Below are positions 34,319 to 48,246 of a stretch of DNA of 64,000 nucleotides, piece after piece (the stretch's first letter is position 1; the number at the start of each line of letters is the position of its first letter). The translations under genes were made by a program, and so were the position numbers. Under the pieces are notes generated by a model. It was not told where the DNA came from. It worked only from the letters and a program-made list of their open reading frames with translations, and did no database searches. This stretch comes from Apium graveolens (taxonomy: Eukaryota; Streptophyta; Magnoliopsida; Apiales; Apiaceae): positions 146,958,567-147,022,566 of the forward strand of contig NC_133650.1 in assembly GCF_009905375.1 (NCBI RefSeq), written 5' to 3'.

Positions 34319-37300
34319 TGTAACGCCCTCCAAACCCGGGTCAGAAGTTTGGGGCCCACAACACACACACCATATTAGATCTGTTATGAATATAATAATA
34401 TGTATATAAAATGACCCTACTTACCATAATCCACGGATCGATGCAGTTTAAAGTATGTCCACAAGCCACAATCTTATTTATTACACAAACGTTCCAAAAC
34501 CCAGTTTATTTATCTTACATCTGAAGTTTCAACTTTATTACAAACTATAAACACAACCAAGCCAAACATCCTCTGCTAGTCTATTCCAAATCAACCTCGC
34601 ATACTTGTCTGGGATCCTCGCTACCACTAGTTTCCTTTTTCACTGGAAAATAATATAAACAGTTTTGCAAGAGTGAGCTAACTAGCTCAGCAAGTCACCA
34701 TGACAGTAACTGAGAATAACAATGATCAACTGAAATGATATAAGGAATCAAGGTTACTGATAAGCAATATTTAGAATTGGATATTCATTTTCCTTTAAAA
34801 AAACCAAGGTTAGGCTGCTGATTAGTCACGCACTAACCCCGAGCAAGGCTCCCAACTTTGCTCTATATACTGGATCCAAGGCACGCATTGGCCTATTATG
34901 ACCACGAATCTGGTCCATATTTAAAAATAATCCAATTCTAGAATCACAATATGATAAGCAATGTAACTCAATAGTTGACTCATAAACAAAATTTACTTTG
35001 AATATAGGATGATCTGTAATTCCATGAAATAACCAGGAAATTGTAAAGGTTTGGTTTCAATCAAGGAAAGAAACGGAAAGCAGAAGACCCAAGGGTTCAA
35101 GAGTTACAAGAATTGGTCTTTTGTTACACACGATATAAGGGCTGGTATGATAAGCATTTTCGTATCAGGAATCTGTATGTGGTAGGTATGTATTTTTGGA
35201 ATAGTATCGTATATGTGTGGTTTGTATATGTGACTTCAATAATCGATGGTTTATGAAAGAACATGCTTATGGCTCGAGATTAATAAGAATCAGGATTTGG
35301 GTTATGTACTTCAAAGTACTTGCAATATAGAATAATAACCGTCTAGAGTAATTGCAACAGAATGATGAGTGTTCCAAAATACTTGCATTATAATCAAGAG
35401 GAGAAGAAACACTTGCCTTATCGATTTGCTTTCACTTTACTAGCACTTATCAACTGATTCCCACTCACTGACTACCTGCATAATACTCGCTTCATCTGTT
35501 AAACATCACATGTACTTATCAATACTCATTCTCATTTCGTTCTATTTGTTATAAGCTTCTAACTACCCTTTATTTCACCCAAATCCGATGTACGGATTGA
35601 AAGTTATGAATAAAACAGTCAAACAACACACGTACAATCATATTATGCATCAATTAGATAACATATAACGCGTAGCACGTAAGATATTCAATTAAAATAA
35701 TTAGTCAAAGAAGATTCAGGGTTAAAACGATTTTCCAGGTATTTAATATGAATTTTTAAATATTTATCGGAATTAAAACGGGACTCCGAATCATTTTATA
35801 ATTAAATAATAGGGTTCGAACACCTGAGTCTGGCTTTAAAATAATTTTTTAATAATTATCGAGCTTTAAAAATAATTTAAATTAATACTTTAAAGCTCGA
35901 AACTATTTTTCAGAATTTTTAAATCAATTTTAAATAAATAAATCTAATTAAATAATCAATTAAAATTAATTCATAACTAATTAAATTAATTAATCCATTA
36001 ATATTTAAATTAATTGACTAATTAAATAATTAATTATCAACTAAAATTAATTAATTAAATAATTAGGATTTATTTTAGAATTAAAAATAATTTTCAGAAA
36101 TTAAATCATGAATATTTGGGATTTCTAAATAATTAAAACAATTTTCTGAAAATAAATATAAACATAAATATAGTTTTTATAAATTTTAGAAACAGAAATC
36201 TAATTTTTATAAGATTTTAAAATCAGGGACTAACACGCAAACCGGGGCAAACTACAGGGACGTTTCCGTAATTAACCGTCCCCATCCATGTCATCACCGT
36301 CGCCGGTTGCCGGCGATCGCCATTAATGGCGATCCCGAGCTTTTCCGGCGACACCAAACCGGCCCAGAAACACTTCAAATTTACAGGGATTGTTCGTTAC
36401 ATTGTCAGGAACTCATATACGCAGCCAGAATTTTCAATACATCAACGTAACGGCCGGAATCGTTGCTTGGAAATTCCGCCGCCGTTTCGACCTGTTTTCC
36501 GATCACCGCCTTCCCGACATCATCTGTTCTCCATATATACATCAATAAACTCATCTTCTCACGATCTACAACCTTGTATAATAAATTTTAACTAATAATC
36601 CTTGAATCAAAAACTCCTAAATTTCGATTAAGAACATTCAAAACTTCAAAACCCTAATTTAATAACCCGAGAATCAAACATCAATTTCAATATGATATTG
36701 AACTCTATTTTTGACATATAATATACCAAATTGACCAGAAAGAAATAATCTACACGATTATGCCATCAAATCATATCAAAAATACTAAGAACAAAAATTC
36801 ATATTTTAATTTAGAATTAATTCGAAATAAAATAATTAAATCAGAAAAATACCTTGATTTCTGGGCAAAAACAGATGGTGGATTAAGGTAAAGTTTTTCG
36901 AGAGCTTCGTTTTGATATGCTGCACGCCCGAATCGGAGTTCGATAACGCCTTCGATCGTACGTTTGATTCTCAAGAACGTATCGTTTTTAGGGTTTTTCT
37001 CTGTATTTCTTATTTGTTACTGATCGGTTATGATTATTACGAGTAAAATGAAATAATAAAAGGACTATATATATTTATGGAATATTGGTTCGTGTTGGAT
37101 CATTTTGGATCGTTAAATTAGTTATTTAGCCACTAAGTAACTGCAAAAACGATCCGATTTAATACCCGTATTGGATAATTATCCCAACCGGGCCTTTTAT
37201 AAAACACTTTATACAAAAATTATGTAATATTATCCCGTCTTTCGAGAATACGAGTTTTGTTGATATATCGAAACAATTATCGTATCGAAAATTGTGCGAC

Positions 37301-37719
37301 GGGACGCGCACGGGTCAAACCGTAATTCGGATTGAAAAAGTCAAAACACGAAAAATATCCGGAATAACCAGATTAGGTTAGGAAGGAGTTTTCAGAAGAG
37401 TTTTGGGTTGTAAAAACGTAAAAACGGTTGAGGTTGGACGATTCCCGGCTTTATAAAATAATTTTGTAATTATTCAAAAATAATTAATAAATTCATAAAT
37501 CAATATAAAATCATATAATACTCCAAAAATTACCAGAAAAATACCTTAATTATCTATATTTTATTATGGACATATTAAAATTAACACACTCACATTTTAT
37601 CACATATTTGCATCTAAATACTATTATCAATAGCAGATAATTCACCAAAATTCACATAATAATTACATAAAAATCATTTATTAATAAAAATAATTACACA
37701 CGATGTCCCGGATATTACA
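34319..37719 (-). repeat. 3' LTR of G2 (left copy)
   Basis: Plus-strand ends are tgtaacgccctcc and cggatattaca. It contains a long AT-rich low-complexity block of TTAATTAA-like units (about 35860-36090) and a short GC-rich stretch near 36290-36350. The open frame at 36326-36595 lies wholly within the LTR and is not supported as a gene. Confidence 0.9.
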
Positions 37720-37731
37720 TCCTCCCCCCTT
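37720..37731 (-). other. Polypurine tract of G2
   Basis: Minus-strand aaggggggagga abuts the 3' LTR. Confidence 0.82.
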
Positions 37732-37752
37732 AAAAGGATTTTGTCCTCAGAA

Positions 37753-40700
37753 TCTGCTAAGTAAACAATTGAGGGTACTTTTCTCGCATATCACTTTCTA
37801 GTTCCCAGGTTGACTCTTCAACCTTTGGGTTTCTCCACAATACTCTTACTAACTTTACAACTTTATTTCTCAGTATCTTTTCTCTCTTCTCTAGAATCTC
37901 TATCGTATTCTCTACATATCATAAATCTGCCTGAAGTTCTACCGGCTCATACTCGATTACATGCTTAGAATCTGGATTATATTTCTTAAGCATTGATACG
38001 TGAAAAAGATTATGAATATGCTCGATGTGTGGGGGTAACGCCAATTCGTAAGCTACCTTGCCGACATGTTTTAGAATTTCAAAAGGTCCAACGTATCTAG
38101 GATTCAGCTTTCCTTTCTTTCTGAATCTAGTCAATCCTTTCGACGGTGACACTTTTAATAACGCTAGATCTCCGTCTTCAAATTCCATGTCCTTTTGGGA
38201 TTGATCTGCATACTTCCTTTGATGATCCTGTACTGTAATTAGCCTTTTCTGGATGACTTCCACAACCTCTTTTGTCTGCTGCACCAATTCAGGTCCAAGT
38301 ATTTTATGCTCGCCGACTTCGTCCCAATATACTGGTGATCGATATTTGCATCCATAAAGAGCTTCATAGGGAGGCATTCTTATACTGGCATGATAACTGT
38401 TATTGTAAGCAAACTCCACTAAGGGTAAATGCTCGTCCCAATTGCCTTTGAAATCAATGGCACAAACACGTAACATATCTTCAATTGTTTGGATCGTTCT
38501 CTCACTTTGGCCGTCTGTTTGCGGATGATAAGCCGTACTCATGTTCAACCTGGTTCCCAAGCATTCTTGAAAACTTCTCCAGAATCTCGAATTGAACCGT
38601 GGATCTTGATCAGATACAATAGACACCGGGACTTCATGATGAACTACTATTTCCTTCAAATACATGTGAACGAACTTATCCAGTGAAAATCTTTTGTTAA
38701 TATGTAAGAAATGAGCTGATTTGGTTAGTCTGTACACTATGACCCAAATAGCATCATGGTTCTCTTTCGTCCTTGGTAATCCAACTATAAAATCCATAGC
38801 AATGTGCTCCCACTTCCATTCTGGAATTTCCAATGATTGTAATAATTTGCTTGGTCTCTGATGCTCCGCCTTGACTCTTTGACACGTATAACATTTGCTG
38901 ACCCATTCCGCAATTTCTCTCTTCATGTCTGGCCACCAATAATTTCATTTTAAATCTCTGTACATCTTGGTACTTCCCGGATTAATGGAATACCTTGAGT
39001 TGTGAGCTTCGTGTAGAATTTCATTCTTCAGTTCTACCACTAGTGGTATCCAAATTATGGATAAAAATCTAAGAATACCCAGATCGTCCTTTTGAGTGCA
39101 TAGCTCTTCACCAACCAAACGATTGATTTCCTGATCCATTATTTCCTCTTGGCATTTTCTTATTTTCTCTAATAATTCTGGCTGAAACGTCATGCTATAC
39201 ATCTTTATTTCACTAGGCTTGCAAATTCTGGCCTCCAATTCAAACTTTTGAAATTCCCTATATAATTCTTCAGGTATCGTCAGCATGTTTAGTCTTTCCT
39301 TTCTGCTTAACGCATCTGTCACCACATTCACTTTTCCAGGATGATAGTTAATCGTGCAATCATAATCCTTGATCAACTCCAACCATCTTCTTTGTCTCAT
39401 GTTGATCTCCTTTTGCGTGAATATGTACTTTAAACTTTTGTGATCAGTATAGATCTCGCACTTTTCTCCATATAAATAATGTCTCCAAATTTTCAAGGCG
39501 AATACTATTGCCGCTAGTTCCAAGTCATGAGTAGGATACTTCTGCTCATGAGGTTTCAGTTTTTGACGCATATGCAATAACTTTATCATGCTGCATCAAA
39601 ACACAACCTAATCCCTTATGAGAAGCATCACTGTAGATAACAAAATTCCCTTGATCATCTGAAAGTGACAAAACAGGTGTCGTGATCAGTCTTTTCTTTA
39701 ATTCCTGAAAGCTTTCTTCGCATTTCTCGTTCTATATAAACTTCACACTTTTCCTTGTAAGCTTTGTCAAAGGCGTCGCAATTTTCAAGAAATCTTGAAC
39801 AAATCGTCAATAATATCCTGCTAATCCCAAGAAACTTCTCACTTCAGTTGGTGTTTTAGGCCTTTCCCACTTCGTATTAACTTCAATCTTCGCTGGGTCC
39901 ACTTTGATTCCTTCATAACTCACTACGTGCCCTAAGAATTAAACTTCTTGTAACCATAATTCACACTTTGAAAACTTTGCATACAACTTATTCTTCATCA
40001 AAATCTCCAAAGTTATCTTCAGATCTTTCGCATGATCTTTCGTTGACTTGGAGTAGATCAAAATACCATCGATAAATACAATTACAAACTTGTCTAAATA
40101 TTCCTTGCAAATTCTGTTCATTAAGTCCATAAATGCTGTCGGGGCATTGGTCAATCCAAAAGACATCACTAAGAATTCATAATCACCGTACCTTGTTCTG
40201 AAAGCTGTCTTTTGTATATCTTCGGGCTTAATCTTCAGTTGGTGATATTCGGATCTCAAATCAATCTTAGAGAAATACTTAGCTCCTTTCAGCTGGTCAA
40301 ACAAATCGTCAATTCGAGGTAACAGATACTTATTCTTAATCGTAAGCTTATTGAGTTCCCGATAGTCGATGCACAACCTCATGCTTCCGTCTTTCTTCTT
40401 AACAAATAATACCGGTGCACCCCATGGGGATACACTGGGTCGAATTACTCCTTTTTCCAACAGTTCTTGCAATTGCTTTGCCAATTCCTTTATTTCAATA
40501 GGCGCCATTCTGTATGGGGCCTTAGATACTGGTTCCGTTCCAGGTGCTAAGTCGATTGCAAACTCAATTTCCCTATCCGGAGGAAGTCCTAGTAGTTCTT
40601 CTGGAAATACGTCTGGAAATTCATTTACCACAGGAATATCTTCCAGTTTTGCTGGCTCCTGACTTTTGTCTATCACGTAGGCAATGAAATGCTCGCATCC

Positions 40701-42375
40701 TTGTCATAATAATTTCTTAGCTTGAATCATCGTCAAGAACTTCTTTGCTTGCTTCTGCCCTTTAAACGTTACTGCTTCCTCGTCTAACGTCTTCAAAGTT
40801 ACCTTCTTGTTACGACAGTCTATCTGAGCCTCATGCTTAGATAACCAGTCCATTCCTAAAATAACGACAAACTCTCTTAACTTAAATGGTATCAAATCAG
40901 CGTCAAACTTATTGCCAGAAATCTCAATCTCACAGTTCTTACACACTTGGTTCACAAATACACGCACCTGATTGGCTAATTGTACTGTCATTATCTCACT
41001 TAACAATTCAATTGGGCAATTCAACTTATCAACAAAATCTTGAGAAATAAATGATCGAGTTGCTCCCGAATCTACTAGCACTTTAGCACATAAGGAGTTC
41101 ACAATAAGCGTACCTGCCACAACATCAGTGTCCATGATAGCATCTTTCACAGAAATGTTAACTCTAGCTCTGGGAGGTTCATTCACCGCTGGAGGGGCTC
41201 CCATGATTCGCAGTGTATTGTTGACTGGAACTGGTGCCTTGCAATCCCTTGCTATGTGCCCTGGCTTCCCGCATTTGAAAGAGGTATACCCAAATGCTAG
41301 AACTTTTCCTGCCTGATTCCTGGTAGGCTGATCCCTATTAGCTGGCTCTCTGGCTGGCTAGTTACGACACTCCCTTGAATAGTGCCCATTCTGGTTGCAT
41401 CTGAAGCATACCACATTCAACTTGTTCCAAACTCCTCCATGCTTATTTTCACAGACTTGACAATCTGGTAGAGCTGGCCTCTACTGGGTTGGTTGGTTTC
41501 CAGTGGCTGGACGGTTACCTTGTCCTCCATTGCCTATATTCTGTCTGTGGAAGTTCCTTCCGGGCTGAAACCTACCTTTTCTCTGATTGAAATTTGGAAA
41601 CTTCCCTGTCTGGGACTGTCCTTCATTCCCTTCAAACTTCCTCTTATTACCTTCCTTCTCTTTCTAAGACATTTCACTTTCTGTCTCCGCAATCATAGCT
41701 TTCTGCACAACTCCCGTATACGTGTCTAATTCAAATATGGCCACCTTGCCACGGATCCATGGCTTGAGTCCTTGCTGAAACCTCTTATCCTTCTTCCTAA
41801 CAGTGTCCATATAGGATGGTACAAACCTGGAAAACTCCTCAAACTTACTTTTGTAATCTGTCACTGATATACTTCCCTGCTTTAACTCTAGAAATTTCAA
41901 TTCCATTTGGTCCTGAACAAACTGAGGAAAATACTTCTTTGAGAAACAACTCCTTAAATCTTTCCCACACAATATCATCAGTACCTTCCAACACTTTAAC
42001 AGTTTCCCACCAGTAGGTGATTTCATTCTTCAGATAGTAACTTGCAAATTCAGTCTTTTGCTCCTCTTTCACCTTGACCAAAGTAAATGCCTTCTCAATC
42101 TCCTTCAACCAGACCCTTGCCTCAATCGGATCTGCAGAACCCTTAAACTCTGGTGGATTCACCGCCTGAAAGGTCTTAAAGGTCACCTGAGGGTTAGTCT
42201 GCCTCTGTTGTTGTTGAGTCAGGTGGACTATCTATTGGGCTAAGATCTGAAGAATCTGGGCTACAGCTGGGTCTATGGGACCTGGGTTCATATTCTGGTT
42301 ATTGCTGTCTTGGGTATTATTGTCGTTGGTTTCTTCATTTTGGTTGGTAGCACGGTTGTTTCTTCTAGGAGGCAT
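37753..42375 (-). pseudogene. gag-pol: G2 gag-pol, broken by many stops and frameshifts
   Basis: The start at 42375 (MPPRRNN) is followed by a stop in the Gln-rich gag N-terminus. Gag pieces lie at 41664-42186 in two frames; zinc-knuckle remnants are near 41230-41460. The protease region (40704-41204) keeps [10 protein letters not shown]. The reverse transcriptase (39939-40676) has FIDGILIYS where G1 has FIDDILIYS, so an active-site aspartate is lost (codon at about 40065-40067). RNase H and the integrase zinc region are at 38945-39589. The integrase core (37919-38926) has [20 protein letters not shown] and the ERTIQ glutamate. A chromodomain-like end follows to about 37753. Not functional as it stands. 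Confidence 0.9.
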
Positions 42376-43682
42376 TTTCTGTAAAGAATCAAACAACTTA
42401 TTTAGCCTTTAAATCAAATCCTTTTTACGAAAAAAATTTGTAAAACAGAACCATCTCTCTTTGAAAACAGTTTCAATCATTGAACTAAGTAAATTGCATG
42501 CTTCTTTACAGAATGTAAACAGTTAAGGGAAAAGGGTACATGTTATCACAAGAGTTCATAACTGGTATAGTAAGATAAAACAGGTATAATAAAGTATTAA
42601 CAATGCTGAAAAAAAAGACATTGGTCTATATCAAAATTTGGTGGTACAAGCACGAAACGTTTTATTGAAGGCAAAGGTAAAATAGGCCTCTCCATTAGTC
42701 AGCAAGTCCTGTTTACTTATATTTCCACCAAAAGTCTGATTTTACATATCCCACATTATTATACACACATCAGCTGTCCCATCATCTCCGTTGTCTAGTT
42801 TCAAGTACTCCCCAGGTCATCTGAATTTCACTCCGAAGTTCCTTCATACTTTTGTCAATAACTATAGTCCTGATAATGTGTTGAAATCCCCGGATTTGTG
42901 CTAATAGGGCTTCTCATTCCAACAGAATAGCCTCATGCTAGAGATTACTGAAGAAATTCGTTATCATAGAATTCCAAAATGAAATTTCAAAATCAAGGAA
43001 ATTGAATGAGAAGGAATAGTGAAAAAGATGTAGGTATGACTGAGAACAAGCATACAAGTACATAAGATGGCCAATCTTAGTACTGCATAGTTCACAACAC
43101 ATAATTCGGTGGCATCCCACCAAACTCTTTTGTCACACAGACAAACAGTCAGCGCATATACATTGTTTGTCCCAATCATCCGATAGAATCACCGAGAAAA
43201 GAAACAATGTTTAGATAGAAAAATTCAAAAATAGGGAAGGAAAGAATCTGATTTATAATGGAATCAACAAAATCTTAAGACGCGCCCACAGCCGAATGTC
43301 CCGTAGAGTCAGAATTAGCAGGTGGAGGTCCTCGAACAGGTGGTCTCATACTTGGAGGTAAAATAGTTCGCATTGGTGCATTCGTCGCAACAAGTATTAT
43401 GGCTGACATCGGCGAAAGAGTAGGATGTGGATCAGATGACGGTCCTCCGACGAAAAACTCCGAGTAATAAGATGATATCGAAATAAAAGAATCTACCATC
43501 GCTGCTATCCACAAATCATGTTGTTAAATAAGAATCTCGAATCTCGGCATGAAACATACTAAAGCCTACTTATTTAGTCGTATTCGACTTCTTGACGTTC
43601 TATTTTTTTATTACCTAATACTAATCTTAACCCTGTACCCATTCCCGACAATCTAGCCTTGTGGCAGTGACTTTAAATCGTG
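42376..43682 (-). other. G2 leader between primer site and gag
   Basis: 1.3 kb without a confirmed gene. A 75-codon ATG frame lies at 43275-43499 (Pro/Ser-rich). A charged, heptad-like stretch near 42790-42940 is reminiscent of the leader ORF of G1 but carries a stop. I could not align the two convincingly. Confidence 0.45.
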
Positions 43683-43694
43683 GCTCTAATGCCA
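43683..43694 (-). other. Degenerate primer-binding site of G2
   Basis: Minus-strand TGGCATTAGAGC differs at two positions from the TGGTATCAGAGC of the other elements, at the expected place next to the 5' LTR. Confidence 0.75.
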
Positions 43695-43697
43695 AAC

Positions 43698-46600
43698 TGT
43701 AACGCCCTCCAAACCCGGGTCAGAAGTTTGGGGCCCACAACACACACACCATATTAAACCTGTTATGAATATAATAATATGTATATAAAATGACCCTACT
43801 TACCATAATACACGGATCGATGCAGTTTAAAGTATGTCCACAATCCATAATATTATTTATTACACAAACGTTCCAAAACCCAGTTTATTTATCTTACATC
43901 TGAAGTTTCAACTTTATTACAAACTATAAACACAACCAAGCCAAACATCCTCTACTAGTCTATTCCAAATCAACCTCGATACCTAGCTCGCGTACTTATC
44001 TGGGGATCCTCGCTACCACCAGTTTCCTTTTTCACTGGAAAAGAATATAAACAGTTTTGCAAGAGTGAGCTAACTAGCTCAGCAAGTCACCATGACAGTA
44101 ACTGAAAATAACAATGATCAATTAAAATGATATAAGGAATCAAAGTTACTGATAAGCAATATTTAGAATTGGATATTCATTTTCCTTTAAAAAAACCAAG
44201 GTTAGGCTGCTGATCAGTCACACACTAACCCCGAGCAAGGCTCCCAGCTTTGCTCTATATATACTGGAACCAAGGCACGGATTGGCCTATTATGACCACG
44301 AATCTGGTCCGACAACGAATCTGGTCCATATTTAAAAATAATCCAATTCGAGAATCACAATGTGATAAGCAATGTAACTCAATAGTTGACTCATAAACAA
44401 AATTTACTTTGAACATAGGATGATCTATAATTCAATGAAATAACCAGGAAATCATAAAGGTTAGGTTTCCATCAAGGAAAGAAACGGAAAGCAGAAGACC
44501 CAAGGGTTCAAGAGTTACAAGAATTGGTCTTCTGTTACACAAGATATAAGGGCTGGTATGATAAGCATTTTCGTATCAGGAATCAGTATGTGGTAGGTAT
44601 GTATTTGTGAAGTAGTATCGTATAGGTGTGGTTTGTATATGTGACTTCAATAATCAATGGTTTATGAAAGAACAGGCTTATGGCTCGAGATTAATAAGAA
44701 TCAGGATTTTGGTTATATACTTCAAAGTACTTGCAATATAGAATAATAACCGTCTAGAGTAATTACAACATAATGATGAGCGTTCCAAAATACTTGCATT
44801 ATAATCAAGAGGAGAAGAAACACTTGTCGTATCGATTCGCTTTCACTTTACTAGCATTTATCAACTGATTCCCACTCACTGACTACCTGCTTTCCCTTTA
44901 TACGTCTCGCATCCTCTGTTAAACATCACATGTACTTATCAATACTCATTCTCATTTCGTTCTATTCGTTACAAGCTTCTAACTACCCTTTGTTTCACCC
45001 AAATCCGACGTACGAATTGAAAGTTATGAATAAAACAGTCAAACAACACACGTACAATCATATTATGCATCAATTAGATCACATATAACACGTAGCAAGT
45101 AAGATATTCAATTAAATTAATTTTTCAAAGAAGATTCAGGGTTAAAATGATTTTCCAGGTATTTAATATAAATTTTTGAATATTTATCGAAATTAAAACG
45201 GGACTCCGAATCATTTTATTATTAAATAATAGGGTTCGAACGCCCGATTCTGGCTTTAAAATAATTTTATAATAATTATCGAGCCTTAAAAATAATGTAA
45301 AATAATACTTTAAAGCTCGAAACTATTTTTCAGAATTTTTAAATCAATTTTAAATAATTAAATCCAATCAAATAATCAATTAAAATTAATTATTAACTAA
45401 TTAAATTAATTAATCCATTAATATTTAAATTAATTGACTAATTAAATAATTAATTATCAACTAAAATTAATTAATTAAATAATTAGGATATATTTTAGAA
45501 TTAAAAATAATTTTCAAAAATTAAATCATTAATTTTTGGGATTTTTAAATAATTAAAACAATTTTCTGAAAATAAATATAAACAGGAATATAGTTTTTAT
45601 AAGTTTTAGAAACAGAAATCTAATTTTTATAAGATTTTAAAACGTTAGGGACTAACATGCAAACCGGGGCAAACTACAGGGACGTTTCCGTAATTAACCG
45701 TCCCCGTCCCTGTCATCACCGTCGCCGGTTGCCGGCGACACCAAACTGGCCCTGAAACGCTTCAAATTTACAGGGATTGTTCGTTACGTTGCCAGGAACT
45801 CCTATACGCATCCAGAATTTTCAATACATCAACGAAACAGCTATAATCGCCTGAAAATTTCGCCGCCGTTTCGACCCGTTTTCCGATCACCGCCTTCCCG
45901 ACATCGTCTGTTCTCCATATATACATCAATAAACTCATCTTCTCACGATCTACAACCTTATATAATCAATTTTAACTAATAATCCTTGAATCAAAAACTC
46001 CTAAATTTTGATTAAGAACATTCAAAGCTTCAAAACCCTAATTTAATAACCCGAGAATCAAACACCAATTTCTATATGATATTGAACTCAATTTTCGACA
46101 TATAATATACCAAATTGACCATAAAGAAATAATCTACACGATTATGCCATCAAATCATATCAAGAATACCAAACAAAAAATCATATTTTAATTTATAATT
46201 AATTTAAAATAAAATAATTAAATCAAAAAAATACCTTAATTTATGGGCAAAAACAGATGGTGGATTAAGGTAAAGTTTTTCGAGAGCTTCGTTTGGATAT
46301 GCTGCACGCCCGAATCGGAGTTCGATAACGCCTTCGATCGTACGTTTGATTCTCATGAATGTATATTTTTAGGGTTTTTCTCTGTATTTCTTATTTTTTA
46401 CTGATTGGTTATGATTATTACGAGTAAAATGAAATAATAAAAGGACTATATATATTTATGCAATATTGGTTCGTGTTGGATCATTTTGGATCGTTAAATT
46501 AATTACTTAGCCACTAAGTAACTGCAAAAACGATCCGATTTAATACCCGTATTGGATAATTATCCCAACCGGGCCTTTTATAAAATACTTTATACAAAAA

Positions 46601-47101
46601 TAATGTAATATTATCCCATCTTTCGAGAATACTGGTTTTGTTGATATATCCAAACAATTATCGTATCGAAAATTATGCGCCGGGGCGCGCACGGGTCAAA
46701 CCGTAATCCGGATTGAAAAAGTCAAAACACGAAAAATGTCCGGAATTACCAGATTAGGTTAAGAATGAGTTTTCGGAAGAGTTTCGGGTTGTAAAAATGT
46801 AAAAACGGTTGAGGTTGGACGATTCCCGGCTTTATAAAATAATTTTATAATTATTCAGAAATAATTAATAAATTCATAAATTAATATAAAATCATATAAT
46901 ACTCCAAAAATTACCAGAAAAATACCTTCATTATCTATATTTTATTCTGGACATAATAAAATTAACACACTCACATTTTATCACATATTTGCATCTAAAT
47001 ATTATTATCAATGAGAAGATAATTCACCAAAATTCACATAATAATTACATAAAAATCATTTATTGATAAAAATAATTACACACGATGTCCCGGATATTAA
47101 A
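43698..47101 (-). repeat. 5' LTR of G2 (right copy)
   Basis: 3404 bp, matching 34319-37719 along its length with scattered substitutions and indels. The outer end reads cggatattaaa, where the partner has cggatattaca, so the terminal CA has mutated to AA. Confidence 0.9.
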
Positions 47102-47106
47102 ACTCT
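47102..47106. repeat. Target-site duplication of G2, right copy (actct)
   Basis: Same five bases as 34314-34318. The A is shared with a run of four A at the LTR edge, so the boundary is uncertain by one base. Confidence 0.8.
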
Positions 47107-47268
47107 CATCATCCGTCGAGTCTACATATATTAGCAATCCTTCAACCAAATTGGATTCCAGCTTCTCTTTACTCTTTTTCCAGGATGCATCACAGAAGGA
47201 CTCAATTCCTTAAACTTTGGTGATTTGAGTATGGACATCTCTAGATGATTTCCATGCCTTAATCACCT
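47107..47268 (-). pseudogene. Sirevirus B gag, short internal fragment between G2 and G3
   Basis: On the minus strand this 162-bp piece matches gag of A at about 4637-4796: the end of the coiled coil (VIKAWKSS, then HTQITKV) and one ATCCGTCG word at 47110. It contains a stop. It is the spacer left between the two gypsy insertions and proves that G2 and G3 entered the same gene. Confidence 0.8.
47264..47268. repeat. Target-site duplication of G3, left copy (cacct)
   Basis: cacct directly precedes the TG of the G3 LTR. The partner lies outside the window, so the assignment rests on the LTR boundary and on the break in gag similarity. Confidence 0.6.
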
Positions 47269-48215
47269 TGTAACACCCCCAAATCCGGGGTCGAGAATTC
47301 GGGTTGTCACGAGTTCCATTTCCCTTAATAACACTCAATCTTAATAAACAACCAACTACTACGTACTGTGACCCCACAATATACACATATACCACAAGTT
47401 ATAGTCTCAGAGATGAATACCAAAAATAACACAAGTCATTTTATTCCACAATTATAAACCATTACACTTAAAAAGAGGTTTCTGAATAAATTTACATTTT
47501 CCTTGCCATTATTACAGTTCATAAATATACATCAACAGTTAAAAACCTAGCCTACTGGTAGTTCCTACCTCAGCTACAGCGTCATCCACGCCTACAAAAA
47601 ACTGCGGAACGTTTCCTATCCGCTTGCGAATTGGGAGCTTAGTCCTCTTCATTTTGTCTATTTGTTGTTGTGTGATGAAAGAAGAAATCAAGGGTGAGCA
47701 ACAAGCCCACCAAAATAATATGTATAATGATTAACAATATATGTGCATTCCCATCATAATACTCATGAAAGTCTTGGTCAAGCAGATATGAACCAAGTTT
47801 GATATCTTAACGCGACCAAGTCGCAAAATATTCAGTATATATGTATAAATACTTTTCGAAATTTTGGAAATCCTCTTCCTTGCATAATATACACAGAGTT
47901 CCAGTCTATAACTGTATAAAGATATTGTTGCAAGGTGATCTCATATATCTAACCTTGTCTCAATGTTTTTCTGAAAATCTTTGTCATACATAAGATAATC
48001 ATTTATTAGATATAAGTTAAAAAGATGAAGTTACAAGATACTCAAATATACTTATATCTTTTCTGAATACCACTTGAACTACCACCGTTCAAGGTATAAT
48101 CAGTTTCAAAAGTTTATCACATAGATGAGACTACGAGATAAGACTTGAATAAATTCAATCTTGGAAATATCATTCAAAAGAAATGAAGTTATGAGATACT
48201 TCATTAAGTCCCGGT

Positions 48216-48246
48216 ATATATATACACATATATATATATATATATC
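48216..48246. repeat. TA-rich microsatellite
   Basis: Alternating TA with a short interruption inside the G3 LTR. Confidence 0.8.

Larger units (their letters stand above)
34319..47101 (-). mobile_element. G2, degenerate chromovirus-type gypsy element
   Basis: 12.8-kb element on the minus strand with LTRs of 3401 and 3404 bp, a weakened tRNA-Met primer site, a broken gag-pol, a polypurine tract and a 5-bp duplication. In the first 430 bp of the LTRs I counted about 14 substitutions plus an indel of about 13 bp, so it is older than A and G1. It sits between word copies in the gag of Sirevirus B. Confidence 0.92.
1..47268 (-). mobile_element. Sirevirus B, degenerate host copia element split by three insertions
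   Basis: This is the oldest layer of the nest. Retained pieces, in element order on the minus strand, are gag (47107-47268, then 33556-34313), pol (30194-33545), a spacer (29674-30193) and ORF3 (28791-29673, then 1-2072). The pieces join cleanly when the inserted elements and one copy of each target duplication are removed, and each matches the corresponding part of Sirevirus A. The 5' LTR and gag start should lie right of the window, beyond G3 and C, and the 3' LTR left of it. All its genes carry stops or frameshifts, so it looks non-autonomous. Sirevirus assignment is inferred from the gag-PR-IN-RT-RH-ORF3 order and from similarity to A. Confidence 0.85.

Noticed and set aside
35860..36090. 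TTAATTAA-rich block as a possible replication origin or matrix attachment site
   Set aside because: AT-rich low complexity alone is not evidence; it is part of a repeated LTR.
36326..36595. 89-codon open frame in the left LTR of G2
   Set aside because: The equivalent in the right LTR is disrupted by indels, and the stretch lies in GC-rich LTR sequence without domain features.
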